This document shows, one piece after another, positions 36,023-45,429 of a stretch of 64,000 bases of DNA. Both the position numbers and the translations under genes were made by a program. The number at the start of each line of letters is the position of its first letter. The stretch's first letter is position 1. Origin of the DNA: Phytopseudomonas straminea (lineage in GTDB: Bacteria; Pseudomonadota; Gammaproteobacteria; Pseudomonadales; Pseudomonadaceae); contig NZ_FOMO01000006.1 of assembly GCF_900112645.1 (NCBI RefSeq), forward strand, positions 124,001 to 188,000, read 5' to 3'. The notes below the pieces were generated by a model. That model was given only the letters and a program-made list of their open reading frames with translations. It searched no databases and had not been told where the DNA came from.

Positions 36023-38118
36023 TGACGTACCTCATCCATGTCGCCAACCAGCTCGCCCTGGCGGCCATGCGCCGCTCGGAAATCGTCGGGGCCTTCGTGG
36101 TGCTGGCGATCATCTTCATGATGATCACCCCCATGCCGACCTGGCTGATCGACGTGCTGATCGCCATCAACATCTGCATTTCCTGCCTGCTGATCATGCT
36201 GGCGATGAACCTGCCGCGGCCACTGGCCTTCTCCACCTTCCCGGCGGTGCTGCTGATCACCACCATGTTCCGCCTGGCCCTGTCGATCTCGACCACACGC
36301 CTGATTCTCCTGGATCAGGACGCCGGCCACATCGTCGAAGCCTTCGGCGAATTCGTGGTCGGCGGCAACCTGGCGGTGGGCACGGTGATCTTCCTGATCA
36401 TCACGGTGGTCAACTTCATGGTCATCACCAAGGGCTCGGAACGGGTCGCCGAAGTCGGCGCGCGCTTCACCCTGGATGCCATGCCCGGCAAGCAGATGTC
36501 CATCGACAGCGACCTGCGCGCCAACCTAATCACCGTGCAGGATGCCCGGGCCCGACGCGAGGAACTGGCCAAGGAAAGCCAGCTGTTCGGGGCGATGGAT
36601 GGCGCCATGAAGTTCGTCAAGGGCGACGCCATTGCCGGGCTGATCATCATCGCCATCAACATGATCGGCGGCATCAGCATCGGCGTGATGCAGATGAACA
36701 TGAGTGCCGGCGACGCCCTGCACATCTACACCATCCTGACCATCGGCGACGGCCTCATCTCGCAGATTCCCGCCCTGATGATCTCGGTCACCGCCGGCAT
36801 CGTGATCACTCGGGTGCCGGACGGCAACCCGACGCCGCAATCGAACATCGGCCGTGAAATCGCCGAGCAGCTGACCAGCCAGCCCAAGGTGTGGATCATC
36901 TCGGCGGTGGCCATGCTCGGTTTCGCCGCGCTGCCCGGCATGCCGACCGGGATATTCATCACCATCGCCCTGATCTGCGGGTGTGGCGGCGTGCTGCAGA
37001 TCTACCGCGACAAACCGCAACCGGAGGACGAGCAAGCCCAGTGGGTGGCGCCGGAGCTCAACGGCGACGAGGACCTGCGCACCTTCAACCCCAGCCGCCA
37101 ATTCGTCTTGCAGTTCCACCCCAACCAGGACCCGCAGCAGATCGCCACGATCGTGAGCGAGATCCGCCAACGCCGCAATCGCCTGGTGGTGCAGTACGGC
37201 CTGACCCTGCCCTCGTTCATCATCGAGCAGTCGGAACACATCCCCGAGGACGAATTCCGCTTCTCGGTGTACGAAGTGCCGATGATGCGCGCCACGCTCA
37301 GCCACAGCCATGTGGCCGTGGATGCCCAGGCCCTCGACGAGCTCGAACTCGACGAGCTGATTCCTGGCAGCGTCGAGCGCCAGGAGGGCCAGTGGGTCTG
37401 GATGCCCGCCGACTCGCCGGTTCTGCACAACGCGGAGCTGGAACAGATCAGCGCCGCCACCCTGATCATCGAGCGCATGGAGCGCACCCTGCATGCCTGC
37501 GCACCGCAGTTCATCGGCCTGCAGGAGACCAAGGCGATCCTTGGCTGGCTGGAGTCCGAGCAGCCCGAACTCGCCCAGGAAATGCTCCGGGTGCTGCCAC
37601 TGGCGCGCTTTGCAGCGGTGCTGCAGGGGCTGGCCGCCGAGTGCGTGCCACTGCGCTCGGTACGGGTGATCGCCGAAACGTTGGTCGAGCACGGCCAGTA
37701 CGAACGCGACATCGCCATGCTGGTGAATTACGTACGCATCGCCCTGAAGTCGCAGATCTACCACCAGTACGCCACTGCAGAAGGCCTGGAGGTCTGGCTG
37801 CTGACCCCCGAGAGCGAGGGTGTTCTGCGCGACGGCCTGCGCCAGACGCAAACCGAAACCTTCTTTGCACTCAGTGATGCGACCAGCCAGTTGCTGCTCC
37901 AGCACCTGCACATGGCCTTTCCACAGCGCGCCAGGAAGCGCGCCGTGCTGCTGGTCCCCCAGGATCTGCGCAGCCCCCTGCGCATTCTTCTGCAAGAGGA
38001 GTTCTATCACGTGCCCGTGCTGTCCTTCGCGGAGATCAGCAGCTCGGCACAGGTCAAGGTCCTCGGCCGCTTCGAACTGGAGGAAACAGCGGCCCTAGAG
38101 AGCGAGCAATACGCATGA
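36022..38118 (+). CDS. hrcV: HrcV export gate protein (SctV/FlhA family)
   Basis: 698-aa inner-membrane component forming the nonameric export gate. The N-terminal 330 residues contain about seven or eight membrane helices (for example GAFVVLAIIFMMITPMPTWLI, LADMP-like ININICISCLLIMLAMNLPRP). The conserved FHIPEP-type loop RARREELAKESQLFGAMDGAMKFVKGDAIAG is at about residues 174-204. The C-terminal 340 residues form the cytoplasmic SctV ring domain. It overlaps hrpQ by 4 nt (ATGA). Confidence 0.96.
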   Translation: MTYLIHVANQLALAAMRRSEIVGAFVVLAIIFMMITPMPTWLIDVLIAINICISCLLIMLAMNLPRPLAFSTFPAVLLITTMFRLALSISTTRLILLDQDAGHIVEAFGEFVVGGNLAVGTVIFLIITVVNFMVITKGSERVAEVGARFTLDAMPGKQMSIDSDLRANLITVQDARARREELAKESQLFGAMDGAMKFVKGDAIAGLIIIAINMIGGISIGVMQMNMSAGDALHIYTILTIGDGLISQIPALMISVTAGIVITRVPDGNPTPQSNIGREIAEQLTSQPKVWIISAVAMLGFAALPGMPTGIFITIALICGCGGVLQIYRDKPQPEDEQAQWVAPELNGDEDLRTFNPSRQFVLQFHPNQDPQQIATIVSEIRQRRNRLVVQYGLTLPSFIIEQSEHIPEDEFRFSVYEVPMMRATLSHSHVAVDAQALDELELDELIPGSVERQEGQWVWMPADSPVLHNAELEQISAATLIIERMERTLHACAPQFIGLQETKAILGWLESEQPELAQEMLRVLPLARFAAVLQGLAAECVPLRSVRVIAETLVEHGQYERDIAMLVNYVRIALKSQIYHQYATAEGLEVWLLTPESEGVLRDGLRQTQTETFFALSDATSQLLLQHLHMAFPQRARKRAVLLVPQDLRSPLRILLQEEFYHVPVLSFAEISSSAQVKVLGRFELEETAALESEQYA

Positions 38119-39059
38119 ACGAATCCGGTAACGACCTGTTTGAACTACGGGTGCTGAACGGCCTTCACCAGGGCGCGGCACTGCCGCTGATTGGCGATCA
38201 CTGGGCTATCGGCGCCGACGACGAGCTGGACCTCGCGCTGCACGATGCAGGCGTGCACCCTTGCCACTGTCAGCTACGGCGCGACGGCGACGGCTGGCGC
38301 CTGGAGGCGGCCGACGGCCACCCCCTGGATATCGAGGGCCATCCGCTGGCCGACCTGCAGCCCCATGCCCAGTTCGCCCTGGGTTCGGTGTGGCTGAGCC
38401 TCGCGCCTGCCGAGGCGCCCTGGACCAACCTGCCGATCATCGCCCCCGACGATGGCGCGCAAGGCGCTCAGGGCAACGAGACACCAGGCCCCACTACATC
38501 GTCGCCCCGCAGCACCCTACTCAGCCGCGGCGCCTGCATCACGCTGGGGGTGCTGCTGGGCGTGGTGGGCAGTGCCTGGAGCCTGAGCAGCGCGACGCTG
38601 ACGCCGAGTGCCTCCCCTGCCGCCTCGCCACTCGCCACGCCCGCGGCCCCCCCTGTACAAGATCAGCGGGCAGCCCTTGATCAGCAGAGCGCTGCCCGGC
38701 TGCTCAAGACCATGCTCAGCGAGCGCATGCTCGGTGCTGTCAGCCTGGAACACGACGATCAGGGGCTGGTACTCAGCGGTAGCCTGAAGGGCGAGAGCAT
38801 GCAGGTTTACCAACGCATGCTGCAGCGCTTCAAACAGGATCACCGGGTGGACTTTCGCATCGACGACCGGGTGTTCAATGGCAACGGCGGTCTGCCCTTC
38901 GCGATCACCCAGATCATCGGCGGCAGCAATGGCCACCTGGTGATGGCCGATGGGCGACGCATGTACATCGGCGACCGCATCGATGGTATCCGCCTGGTAC
39001 AGATCGACAACGGCCGCATCCAGTTCGATGGCGAGCAACGCCTGGAGGTGAGCTGGTGA
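38115..39059 (+). CDS. hrpQ: HrpQ inner-membrane ring protein (SctD)
   Basis: 314-aa single-pass protein of the basal body. It has an N-terminal cytoplasmic FHA-like domain (ELRVLNGLHQGAALPLIGDHWAIGADDELDLAL), a membrane helix near residues 136-158 (ACITLGVLLGVVGSAWSL), a Pro/Ala-rich spacer, and periplasmic ring-building repeats ending in RMYIGDRIDGIRLVQIDNGRIQF. It overlaps the hrcN GTG start. Confidence 0.92.
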   Translation: MNESGNDLFELRVLNGLHQGAALPLIGDHWAIGADDELDLALHDAGVHPCHCQLRRDGDGWRLEAADGHPLDIEGHPLADLQPHAQFALGSVWLSLAPAEAPWTNLPIIAPDDGAQGAQGNETPGPTTSSPRSTLLSRGACITLGVLLGVVGSAWSLSSATLTPSASPAASPLATPAAPPVQDQRAALDQQSAARLLKTMLSERMLGAVSLEHDDQGLVLSGSLKGESMQVYQRMLQRFKQDHRVDFRIDDRVFNGNGGLPFAITQIIGGSNGHLVMADGRRMYIGDRIDGIRLVQIDNGRIQFDGEQRLEVSW

Positions 39060-40414
39060 GTGCCCTGCTGCCGGCCCTGCAACAGTGGGAGCAGCGCCAG
39101 GCGGCGCGTCTGAACGATTTCAGCGCCGTGCGCGTGAGTGGCAAGGTCACGGCGGTCAGCGGCATCCTGCTCGAGTGCCAGGTACCGGCGGCCAAGGTGG
39201 GCGATCTGTGCGAGGTGATCAAGGCGGATGGCAGCCACATTCTCGCCGAGATCGTCGGTTTCACGCCGGACTGCACCTTGCTCAGCGCCCTGGGCACCCC
39301 GGAGGGCATTCAGGTCGGAGCCGCCATCCGGCCGCTGGGGATCGCCCACCGCATCGGCGTCGACGAAACCCTGCTGGGCTGCGTGCTCGATGGTTTCGGC
39401 CGACCCTTACTGGGCGACGCCCTGGGGGCCTTCGCCGGCCCCAGCGATACCCGCCAGACGCTACCGGTCATCAGCGATGCCCTGCCACCCACCCAGCGCC
39501 CGCGGATCAGCCGGCCGCTGACCACCGGTATCCGCGCCATCGACAGTGCCCTGCTGCTCGGCGAGGGTCAGCGCGTGGGCCTGTTCGCGGGCGCAGGCTG
39601 CGGCAAGACCACCTTAATGGCCGAGCTGGCGCGCAACATGGGGTGCGACGTGATCGTGTTCGGACTGATCGGCGAACGCGGCAGGGAACTGCGCGAGTTC
39701 CTCGACCACGAACTGGACGAGACGCTGCGCAAGCGCTCGGTGCTGGTCTGTGCCACCTCCGACAGATCCAGCATGGAAAGGGCACGCGCAGCCTTCACGG
39801 CCACGGCCATTGCCGAGGCGTTCCGAGCCCGCGGCATGAAGGTATTACTGTTGATTGATTCCCTGACCCGATTCGCCCGCGCCCAGCGCGAAATCGGCAT
39901 CGCCGCCGGCGAACCCCTGGGCCGTGGTGGACTGCCGCCCTCGGTGTATACGCTGCTGCCGCAACTGGTGGAGCGGGCGGGAATGAGTGAAGTCGGCTCG
40001 ATCACGGCCCTATACACCGTGCTTATCGAACAGGACTCGATGAACGACCCGGTGGCCGACGAGGTGCGTTCGCTGCTCGATGGCCATATCGTGTTATCGC
40101 GCAAGCTGGCCGAGCGCGGTCACTACCCGGCGATCGATGTGCCGGCCAGCATCAGCCGGGTGTTGAGCAACGTGGCCAGCCGCGAGCATCAGCGCGCCAA
40201 CAACCGGCTGCGCCGGCTCATGGCCGCCTACCGCCAGGTCGAGATGCTGTTGCGCCTGGGCGAATACCAGGCCGGGGCCGATCCGGTCACCGATTGCGCC
40301 GTGCAGCTCAACGGCGCCATCGACCAGTTCCTGCAGCAGGATCTGCGCGGCCCATGGCCCCTGGAAGACACGCTGGCGGCGTTGAACCAGTTGACCGATG
40401 CCTTACCGGAGTGA
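39056..40414 (+). CDS. hrcN: HrcN type III secretion ATPase (SctN)
   Basis: 452-aa hexameric ATPase at the cytoplasmic base of the apparatus that unfolds substrates and strips chaperones. Walker A GAGCGKTT is at residues 179-186; Walker B VLLLIDSLTRFARAQREIG follows, and the PSVYTLLPQLVERAG segment is typical of the F1-beta/FliI family. Start GTG, overlapping the hrpQ stop. A chance Hrp-box-like match inside the gene (39685-39712) falls in conserved codons. Confidence 0.97.
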   Translation: MSALLPALQQWEQRQAARLNDFSAVRVSGKVTAVSGILLECQVPAAKVGDLCEVIKADGSHILAEIVGFTPDCTLLSALGTPEGIQVGAAIRPLGIAHRIGVDETLLGCVLDGFGRPLLGDALGAFAGPSDTRQTLPVISDALPPTQRPRISRPLTTGIRAIDSALLLGEGQRVGLFAGAGCGKTTLMAELARNMGCDVIVFGLIGERGRELREFLDHELDETLRKRSVLVCATSDRSSMERARAAFTATAIAEAFRARGMKVLLLIDSLTRFARAQREIGIAAGEPLGRGGLPPSVYTLLPQLVERAGMSEVGSITALYTVLIEQDSMNDPVADEVRSLLDGHIVLSRKLAERGHYPAIDVPASISRVLSNVASREHQRANNRLRRLMAAYRQVEMLLRLGEYQAGADPVTDCAVQLNGAIDQFLQQDLRGPWPLEDTLAALNQLTDALPE

Positions 40415-40416
40415 GC

Positions 40417-40863
40417 ATGGAAAACGATCTGGAAATCGACCCGCAACGTGCCTCGCTGGAGCAGGCCATCGCCCTGCTCAAACCCTTGCGCCAGCACCGC
40501 CAGGCACGTGCCGAGCGCCAGCAGCGCGAGGCGCAGCAAACCCTGGAAAACAGTCACGAACAGCTGCAGTACGTCGAGGCGCGGCTCACGCGACAGACCG
40601 AGGAGCAGCACGCCCGCCGTGCGCAATTGGCCAGCCAGCACCTGCAGCAGTGCATGGGGTTCGAGGAGGTCGGCCGCTGGCATGATCGCGAGCGCCGCAT
40701 GCTTGATCACCTGGCTACGCTGCGCCATGAGGTCCACCAGCAGCAGGCCCTTCTCGAGGCCCATCAGGTCCAGTTGCAGCAGGCCAGCAACCAGGCCAGA
40801 CAGGCGCAGCGCGCCGTGGAAAAACTCGCCTGCCTTACCGAGGCCCTGAACGATGAAAGCTGA
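40417..40863 (+). CDS. hrpO: HrpO stalk protein (SctO/FliJ-like)
   Basis: 148-aa, almost wholly helical coiled-coil protein, very rich in Gln/Glu/Arg (RQHRQARAERQQREAQQTLEN). It is the expected central stalk linking the HrcN hexamer to the HrcV gate. It begins 2 nt after the hrcN stop. Identity is from position and coiled-coil character, as sequence conservation in this family is low. Confidence 0.88.
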   Translation: MENDLEIDPQRASLEQAIALLKPLRQHRQARAERQQREAQQTLENSHEQLQYVEARLTRQTEEQHARRAQLASQHLQQCMGFEEVGRWHDRERRMLDHLATLRHEVHQQQALLEAHQVQLQQASNQARQAQRAVEKLACLTEALNDES

Positions 40864-41410
40864 AACCGCCGCGGTGCCTCGACGGCCGCAGCCGCCCAGC
40901 CCGCCGGCAGCCCACACCCCTGCCCAGGCGCAACCTGCCGCCGCCGGGCTCCAGCAAGGCGGCCCGCTACGGCGTGGCGAAATCGACCTGCGCCTGCTCA
41001 CACAGGGCGTGGATCTGTCGCCTTCGGCGTTGATGGCCGACGGGCTGGTGTTCGCCCAACTGATCCAGCCGGCGCAGGCAGTATCGGACGAAGGCTCGGG
41101 CCTGGGAGGCGGCCAGAGCGCCGCGGCCGGCAAGCCCGATGCCGCCGCGAGCCAGCTGGTCGAAGAATTGGCGCTACGGTTGCCCATCGCGCCCCCAGGC
41201 GTGTTTACGGCCACCTTGCTGATGCCCAACCTGGGCCGGATCCAGGTACGTGCCGGCAAACGCGACGATCAGTGGGAGGTGGAGCTGGGTTGCGCCCGCC
41301 GGGAAACCTTCGAGCGCCTGCGCGGCCAACGCGGCGCCTGCGAGGCGACGCTGGCCGAGGCCATGGGCAGCCCGGTTCGCCTGGCCCTGGTCGATGAGGC
41401 GCTGGCATGA
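40853..41410 (+). CDS. hrpP: HrpP substrate-switch protein (SctP)
   Basis: 185-aa secreted regulator of pilus length and substrate switching. The N-terminal 40 residues are Pro/Ala-rich; the C-terminal domain (LPIAPPGVFTATLLMPNLGRIQVRAGKRDDQWEVELG) corresponds to the type III secretion substrate specificity switch (T3S4) region. It overlaps hrpO and hrcQa. Confidence 0.85.
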   Translation: MKAETAAVPRRPQPPSPPAAHTPAQAQPAAAGLQQGGPLRRGEIDLRLLTQGVDLSPSALMADGLVFAQLIQPAQAVSDEGSGLGGGQSAAAGKPDAAASQLVEELALRLPIAPPGVFTATLLMPNLGRIQVRAGKRDDQWEVELGCARRETFERLRGQRGACEATLAEAMGSPVRLALVDEALA

Positions 41411-42123
41411 CCGCGCTAGCTCTTCGCCAGCTGGCACCGCTGCAGGCCCAGGCCAGCCGGGCCCTGGGCGTGGGGCTGAGCGCAACCTTTCAGGCCCGGG
41501 GGCTAAGCGGCGAGCTGCGCGTGACGCCGCTGCCAGCCGAGACGCAGGCCACCCCCGGCACCTGGTTCGACAGCGCCCTGGGGCCCCTGCACCTGAGCGA
41601 TGCCGGCGCCCTGCTCAGCCTGCTGGGTGAGCTGCCGGTCAGCGTCGCTGGCGAACCCCAGGCCTGGTACTGGCAGGTGATCAGTCAGCAACTGAGCCCG
41701 GTGATAAGCACCTGCCTGGCGCCGTTATCAATGCGTGAAAGCGCCCCGTCGGGGGACCTGCAGATGCGCTGCGCCCTGCGCGTGAAGCTGGGCGAGGAAG
41801 TCGCCCACGGCCAATTGACGGCCGCCGCGGGCACCCTGCTCGAGCTGTTGCAGGCGCCGTTCTGGCACCCGCTTCACCGCCCGTTTCCGGCCGCCCTGCA
41901 GGTGCACGAGCCTCTGATTCTGGGTCGCTGCGAGCTGACGCTGGAACAACTCGCCTCACTGCGCCCGGGGGACGTGGTGGTGCCAAGCGACCCGCACTTC
42001 GACTGCGACGGCCAGGGTGCGCTGACGCTCGCCGGCCAGCGCTGGCGCGCGCAGACAACGGCATGCGGAACACGCCTCCTATTGAACCTGGAAATCGACG
42101 GCCATGAGCATGACGACCACTGA
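41407..42123 (+). CDS. hrcQa: HrcQa, N-terminal half of the C-ring protein
   Basis: 238-aa cytoplasmic sorting-platform component. In the Hrp1 family the SctQ protein is encoded by two genes; this one corresponds to the N-terminal and first SPOA part (RPGDVVVPSDPHFDCDGQGALTLAGQRWRAQ near the end). ATGA overlap with hrpP, and it overlaps hrcQb by 20 nt. Confidence 0.9.
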   Translation: MTALALRQLAPLQAQASRALGVGLSATFQARGLSGELRVTPLPAETQATPGTWFDSALGPLHLSDAGALLSLLGELPVSVAGEPQAWYWQVISQQLSPVISTCLAPLSMRESAPSGDLQMRCALRVKLGEEVAHGQLTAAAGTLLELLQAPFWHPLHRPFPAALQVHEPLILGRCELTLEQLASLRPGDVVVPSDPHFDCDGQGALTLAGQRWRAQTTACGTRLLLNLEIDGHEHDDH

Positions 42124-42574
42124 CCCGACCCTGGAAACACCCTACGCCAATGAAGCCATTGAGACCGCCTACCTCGATGAGCGGCCAGACCCGGCGGTGC
42201 AACCCGGCGCCCAGCAAACGCCTATCACTCCCGACGATACGGGCGAGGTGGCAGTCGACGGGGCCGATGACGAGCAGCAGGCCTGGGCAGCGGCGCAGCA
42301 GTCGACGGACACGGCCCCCGAGGATCTGGCTGACCGGCAGCCTCTCTCGCCTCTCGCGCATCTGCCCCTGGCCCTGACGCTGCGCTGTGGCTCACTGAGC
42401 CTGAGCCTGGAGCAATTGCAACGGCTCGACCATGGCGCGGTGCTCGAGGTGCAGGGCGTCACGCCGGGGCAGGCCTGGCTGTGCAGCGGCGAGCAGGTGG
42501 TAGCCGAAGGCGAATTGGTCGACGTGGGCGGCCGCCTGGGCCTGCAGATCACTCGCATGGCGTCGCTGACATGA
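42104..42574 (+). CDS. hrcQb: HrcQb, C-terminal half of the C-ring protein
   Basis: 156-aa partner of HrcQa. An acidic, disordered N-terminal 70 residues precede a SPOA/FliN-like domain ([63 protein letters not shown]). The separate-gene arrangement marks the P. syringae-type system. ATGA overlap with hrcR. Confidence 0.93.
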   Translation: MSMTTTDPTLETPYANEAIETAYLDERPDPAVQPGAQQTPITPDDTGEVAVDGADDEQQAWAAAQQSTDTAPEDLADRQPLSPLAHLPLALTLRCGSLSLSLEQLQRLDHGAVLEVQGVTPGQAWLCSGEQVVAEGELVDVGGRLGLQITRMASLT

Positions 42575-43224
42575 TTCTGGACGGGATGAACCCGGTCCTC
42601 CTGGCGCTGTTCCTGGGCGCACTGTCGCTGGTGCCCTTCCTGCTGATCGTCTGCACCGCGTTCCTGAAGATCGCCATGACCCTGATGATCACCCGCAACG
42701 CCATCGGCGTGCAGCAGGTGCCGCCGAACATGGCCATCTATGGTATTGCCCTCGCCGCCACCATGTTCGTCATGGCCCCGGTGGCCCATGAGATCCAGAA
42801 GCGCCTGGAACAGAACCCCCTGGACATGTCCACCACCCAGAACTTGCAGGAAAGCGCTGGCGGCATCATCGACCCGCTGCAACAGTTCATGACCCATAAC
42901 ACCGACCCGGACGTGCTCACCCACCTGCTGGAAAACACCCACCGCATGTGGCCCAAGGAGATGGCCGAAAGCGCCAGCAAGAGCGACCTGCTGTTGGCCA
43001 TCCCGGCGTTCGTGCTGTCCGAACTGCAGGCCGCCTTCAAGATCGGCTTTCTGATCTACATCCCCTTCATTGTGATCGACCTGATCGTTTCCAACCTGCT
43101 GCTGGCACTGGGCATGCAGATGGTGTCGCCGATGACCATCTCGCTGCCACTCAAGCTGCTGCTGTTCGTGCTGGTGGATGGCTGGACGAAGCTGATCGAC
43201 AGCCTGTTCCTTTCCTACCTGTGA
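42571..43224 (+). CDS. hrcR: HrcR export apparatus protein (SctR/FliP)
   Basis: 217-aa membrane protein of the export gate core. Family signatures are [34 protein letters not shown] near the N-terminus and [33 protein letters not shown] near the C-terminus. The start at 42571 overlaps the hrcQb stop; the upstream extension to 42481 is out of family. Confidence 0.97.
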   Translation: MILDGMNPVLLALFLGALSLVPFLLIVCTAFLKIAMTLMITRNAIGVQQVPPNMAIYGIALAATMFVMAPVAHEIQKRLEQNPLDMSTTQNLQESAGGIIDPLQQFMTHNTDPDVLTHLLENTHRMWPKEMAESASKSDLLLAIPAFVLSELQAAFKIGFLIYIPFIVIDLIVSNLLLALGMQMVSPMTISLPLKLLLFVLVDGWTKLIDSLFLSYL

Positions 43225-43231
43225 GGTCACC

Positions 43232-43498
43232 ATGGAAGCGTTGGCACTGTTCAAGCAAGGCATGTTCCTGGTCGTCATCCTCACCGCCCCGCCGCTGGCC
43301 GTGGCGGTACTGGTAGGGGTGGTCACCTCGCTGCTGCAGGCCCTGATGCAGATGCAGGATCAGACCCTGCCGTTCGGCCTCAAGCTGGCCGCCGTCGGCC
43401 TCACCCTGGCCATGACCGGCCGCTGGGTCGGCCTGGAACTGATCCAGTTCATCAACATGGCCTTCGACCTGATCGCCCGAACAGGCGGCCCCCGTTAG
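43232..43498 (+). CDS. hrcS: HrcS export apparatus protein (SctS/FliQ)
   Basis: 88-aa protein with two membrane helices (FLVVILTAPPLAVAVLVGVVTSLLQALMQMQDQTLPF, LAAVGLTLAMTGRWVG). It shows the FliQ signature VGVVTSLLQA and has normal length. Its stop directly abuts the hrcT start. Confidence 0.96.
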   Translation: MEALALFKQGMFLVVILTAPPLAVAVLVGVVTSLLQALMQMQDQTLPFGLKLAAVGLTLAMTGRWVGLELIQFINMAFDLIARTGGPR

Positions 43499-44299
43499 AT
43501 GCCCTGGGACACGCAAAGCGCCTTCGAGCTGCTGCAAGGCATCGGCCTGGCCGCGGCGCGCCTAGTGCCCTGCATGTTTCTGGTACCCGCGTTCTGCTTC
43601 AAATACCTGAAGGGCCCCCTGCGCTACGCGGTGGTCATTGCCGTGGCCCTGATCCCGGCACCGTCGATCAGCGCGGCGCTGGACGGCCAGGACTCGAACC
43701 TGGGCTGGATAATTGGCCTGCTGTTCAAAGAGGTGGCTCTGGGCGCACTGCTGGGCGTGCTGCTGTACATGCCGTTCTGGATGTTCGCCTCGGTGGGCGC
43801 CCTGCTCGACAGCCAGCGCGGCGCCCTGAGCGGCGGGCAGATCAACCCCGCACTAGGGCCGGACGTGACCCCCATGGGCATGCTGTTTCAGGAGGCGATG
43901 ATCATGCTGCTGATGGTGATTGGCGGGCTACCGCTGATCCTGCAGGTGATCTGGGACAGCTACCTGATCTGGCCACCCACGGCCTGGCTGCCGACTCTTA
44001 CCCAGGATGGCCTGATCATCCTGCTCGAACAACTGAGCCGTACGCTGCACCACATGCTGCTGTACGCCGCGCCCTTCATCGCGGTACTGCTGCTGATCGA
44101 AGCGGTGATGGCGATCATCAGCCTGTACGCACAACAGCTCAATGTGTTCATCCTCGCCATGCCCGCCAAAAGCATCGCCGGCATCGCCTTCCTGCTGATC
44201 TATCTGCCGACGCTGCTGGAGCTGGGCAGCGGTGAGCTGCAGCACCTGAGGGTGATCAGCGATCTGCTCCAGCACATCGTAGGGGTACCGGAGCCGTGA
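43499..44299 (+). CDS. hrcT: HrcT export apparatus protein (SctT/FliR)
   Basis: 266-aa membrane protein with about six hydrophobic segments, part of the R5S4T1 export gate. The features KGPLRYAVVIAVALIPAPS, a GALLGVLLYMPFWMFASVG segment, and VMAIISLYAQQLNVFILAMPAKS are FliR-like. It overlaps the hrcU GTG start. Confidence 0.95.
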   Translation: MPWDTQSAFELLQGIGLAAARLVPCMFLVPAFCFKYLKGPLRYAVVIAVALIPAPSISAALDGQDSNLGWIIGLLFKEVALGALLGVLLYMPFWMFASVGALLDSQRGALSGGQINPALGPDVTPMGMLFQEAMIMLLMVIGGLPLILQVIWDSYLIWPPTAWLPTLTQDGLIILLEQLSRTLHHMLLYAAPFIAVLLLIEAVMAIISLYAQQLNVFILAMPAKSIAGIAFLLIYLPTLLELGSGELQHLRVISDLLQHIVGVPEP

Positions 44300-45372
44300 G
44301 TGAGAAGACCGAAAAAGCCACGCCCAAACAGTTGCGCGATGCCCGTGAGAAGGGGCAGATCGCGCAGAGCCAGGACGTCAGCAAGCTGCTGATCCTGCTT
44401 CTGGTCAGCGAGGTGACGCTGGGCCTGGCGAACAGCAGCATGGACAGTCTCAAGCAACTGATGGAGTTGTCGGTCAATGCAACCCAGCAACCCTTCGAGC
44501 GGATCGTCGAGCAACTGGTCACCGAAGCCATCGCGGTGATGCTGCCCTTTCTCGCCTTGAGCGTCGGCCTGGCGATGCTGATGCGCCTGGCGGCCGGCTG
44601 GGGGCAATTCGGTTTCCTGTTCGCGCCCAAGGCGCTCAAAGTCGACTTCAACAAGCTCAACCCCTTCGCCCAGCTCAAGCAGATGTTCTCCGGGCAGAAC
44701 CTCTCCAACCTGTTGATGAGCGTGCTCAAGGCCATCGTCATTGGCTACACCCTCTACCTGTTGCTGGAGCCGGAACTGGGAACGCTGATCCTGCTGGCCA
44801 ACTCCGATCTCGACACCTACTGGCAGTCGCTGCTGCAGGTGTTCCGCCACATCCTGCGCATCACCCTGGGGTTGCTGCTGGTGCTGGCGGCCATCGACTT
44901 CGGCCTGCAGAAATTCTTCCATGCCAAGCGACTGCGCATGAGCCACGACGATATCAAGAAGGAATACAAACAGTCCGAGGGCGACCCCCACGTCAAGGGC
45001 CAGCGGCGCCAGTTCGCCTTCGAGATTCTCAATCAGGAACCCGAAGCCGCGCCGCGCCCGGTGCAGGAAGCCGACGTATTGGTGGTCAACCCGACCCACT
45101 ACGCCGTCGCGCTGTTCTACCGGCCCGGCAAAACGCCCCTGCCGATGATCCACTGCAAGGGCGAAGACGACGACGCCCTGGCACTGATCGCCCAGGCCAA
45201 GGTCGCCAAGGTGCCGGTGGTGCAGAGCGTGTGGCTGGCACGCACCCTGTACAAGACCCGGACCGGCCGCTACATCCCCAGGGCCACCCTGGAAATGGTG
45301 GCGCAGATCTACCAGTTGGTGAAGCAGCTCGACGAGGTCGACGACCAGGTGATTCGTACCGATCACCTATGA
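44296..45372 (+). CDS. hrcU: HrcU autocleaved export switch protein (SctU/FlhB)
   Basis: 358-aa protein with four membrane segments and a cytoplasmic C-terminal domain bearing the self-cleaving NPTH at residues 265-268, used for substrate switching together with HrpP. The N-terminus SEKTEKATPKQLRDAREKGQIAQSQD is the family signature. Last gene of the hrpJ operon, convergent with the effector-like gene at 45430. Confidence 0.97.
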   Translation: MSEKTEKATPKQLRDAREKGQIAQSQDVSKLLILLLVSEVTLGLANSSMDSLKQLMELSVNATQQPFERIVEQLVTEAIAVMLPFLALSVGLAMLMRLAAGWGQFGFLFAPKALKVDFNKLNPFAQLKQMFSGQNLSNLLMSVLKAIVIGYTLYLLLEPELGTLILLANSDLDTYWQSLLQVFRHILRITLGLLLVLAAIDFGLQKFFHAKRLRMSHDDIKKEYKQSEGDPHVKGQRRQFAFEILNQEPEAAPRPVQEADVLVVNPTHYAVALFYRPGKTPLPMIHCKGEDDDALALIAQAKVAKVPVVQSVWLARTLYKTRTGRYIPRATLEMVAQIYQLVKQLDEVDDQVIRTDHL

Positions 45373-45389
45373 GTACGCCCTGAACAGCA

Positions 45390-45415
45390 GCCCCCGGCGT
45401 GCTGTTCGGGCACCG
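45390..45415. terminator. Hairpin between hrcU and the convergent effector gene
   Basis: Stem GAACAGCA/TGCTGTTC (8 bp) in the 57-nt gap between convergent stops. No U-tract follows, so this is only a weak terminator candidate for either operon. Confidence 0.4.
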
Positions 45416-45429
45416 GACAAAGTCTCGGG

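Noticed and set aside
36526..38010. 494-codon minus-strand frame opposite hrcV
   Set aside because: Shadow of hrcV; hrcV signatures are complete on the plus strand.
39685..39712. Hrp-box-like match GGAACT-N15-CCACGAA inside hrcN
   Set aside because: It encodes conserved residues of the ATPase (RELREFLDHELDE), so codon constraint explains the match, and no gene start follows within promoter distance.
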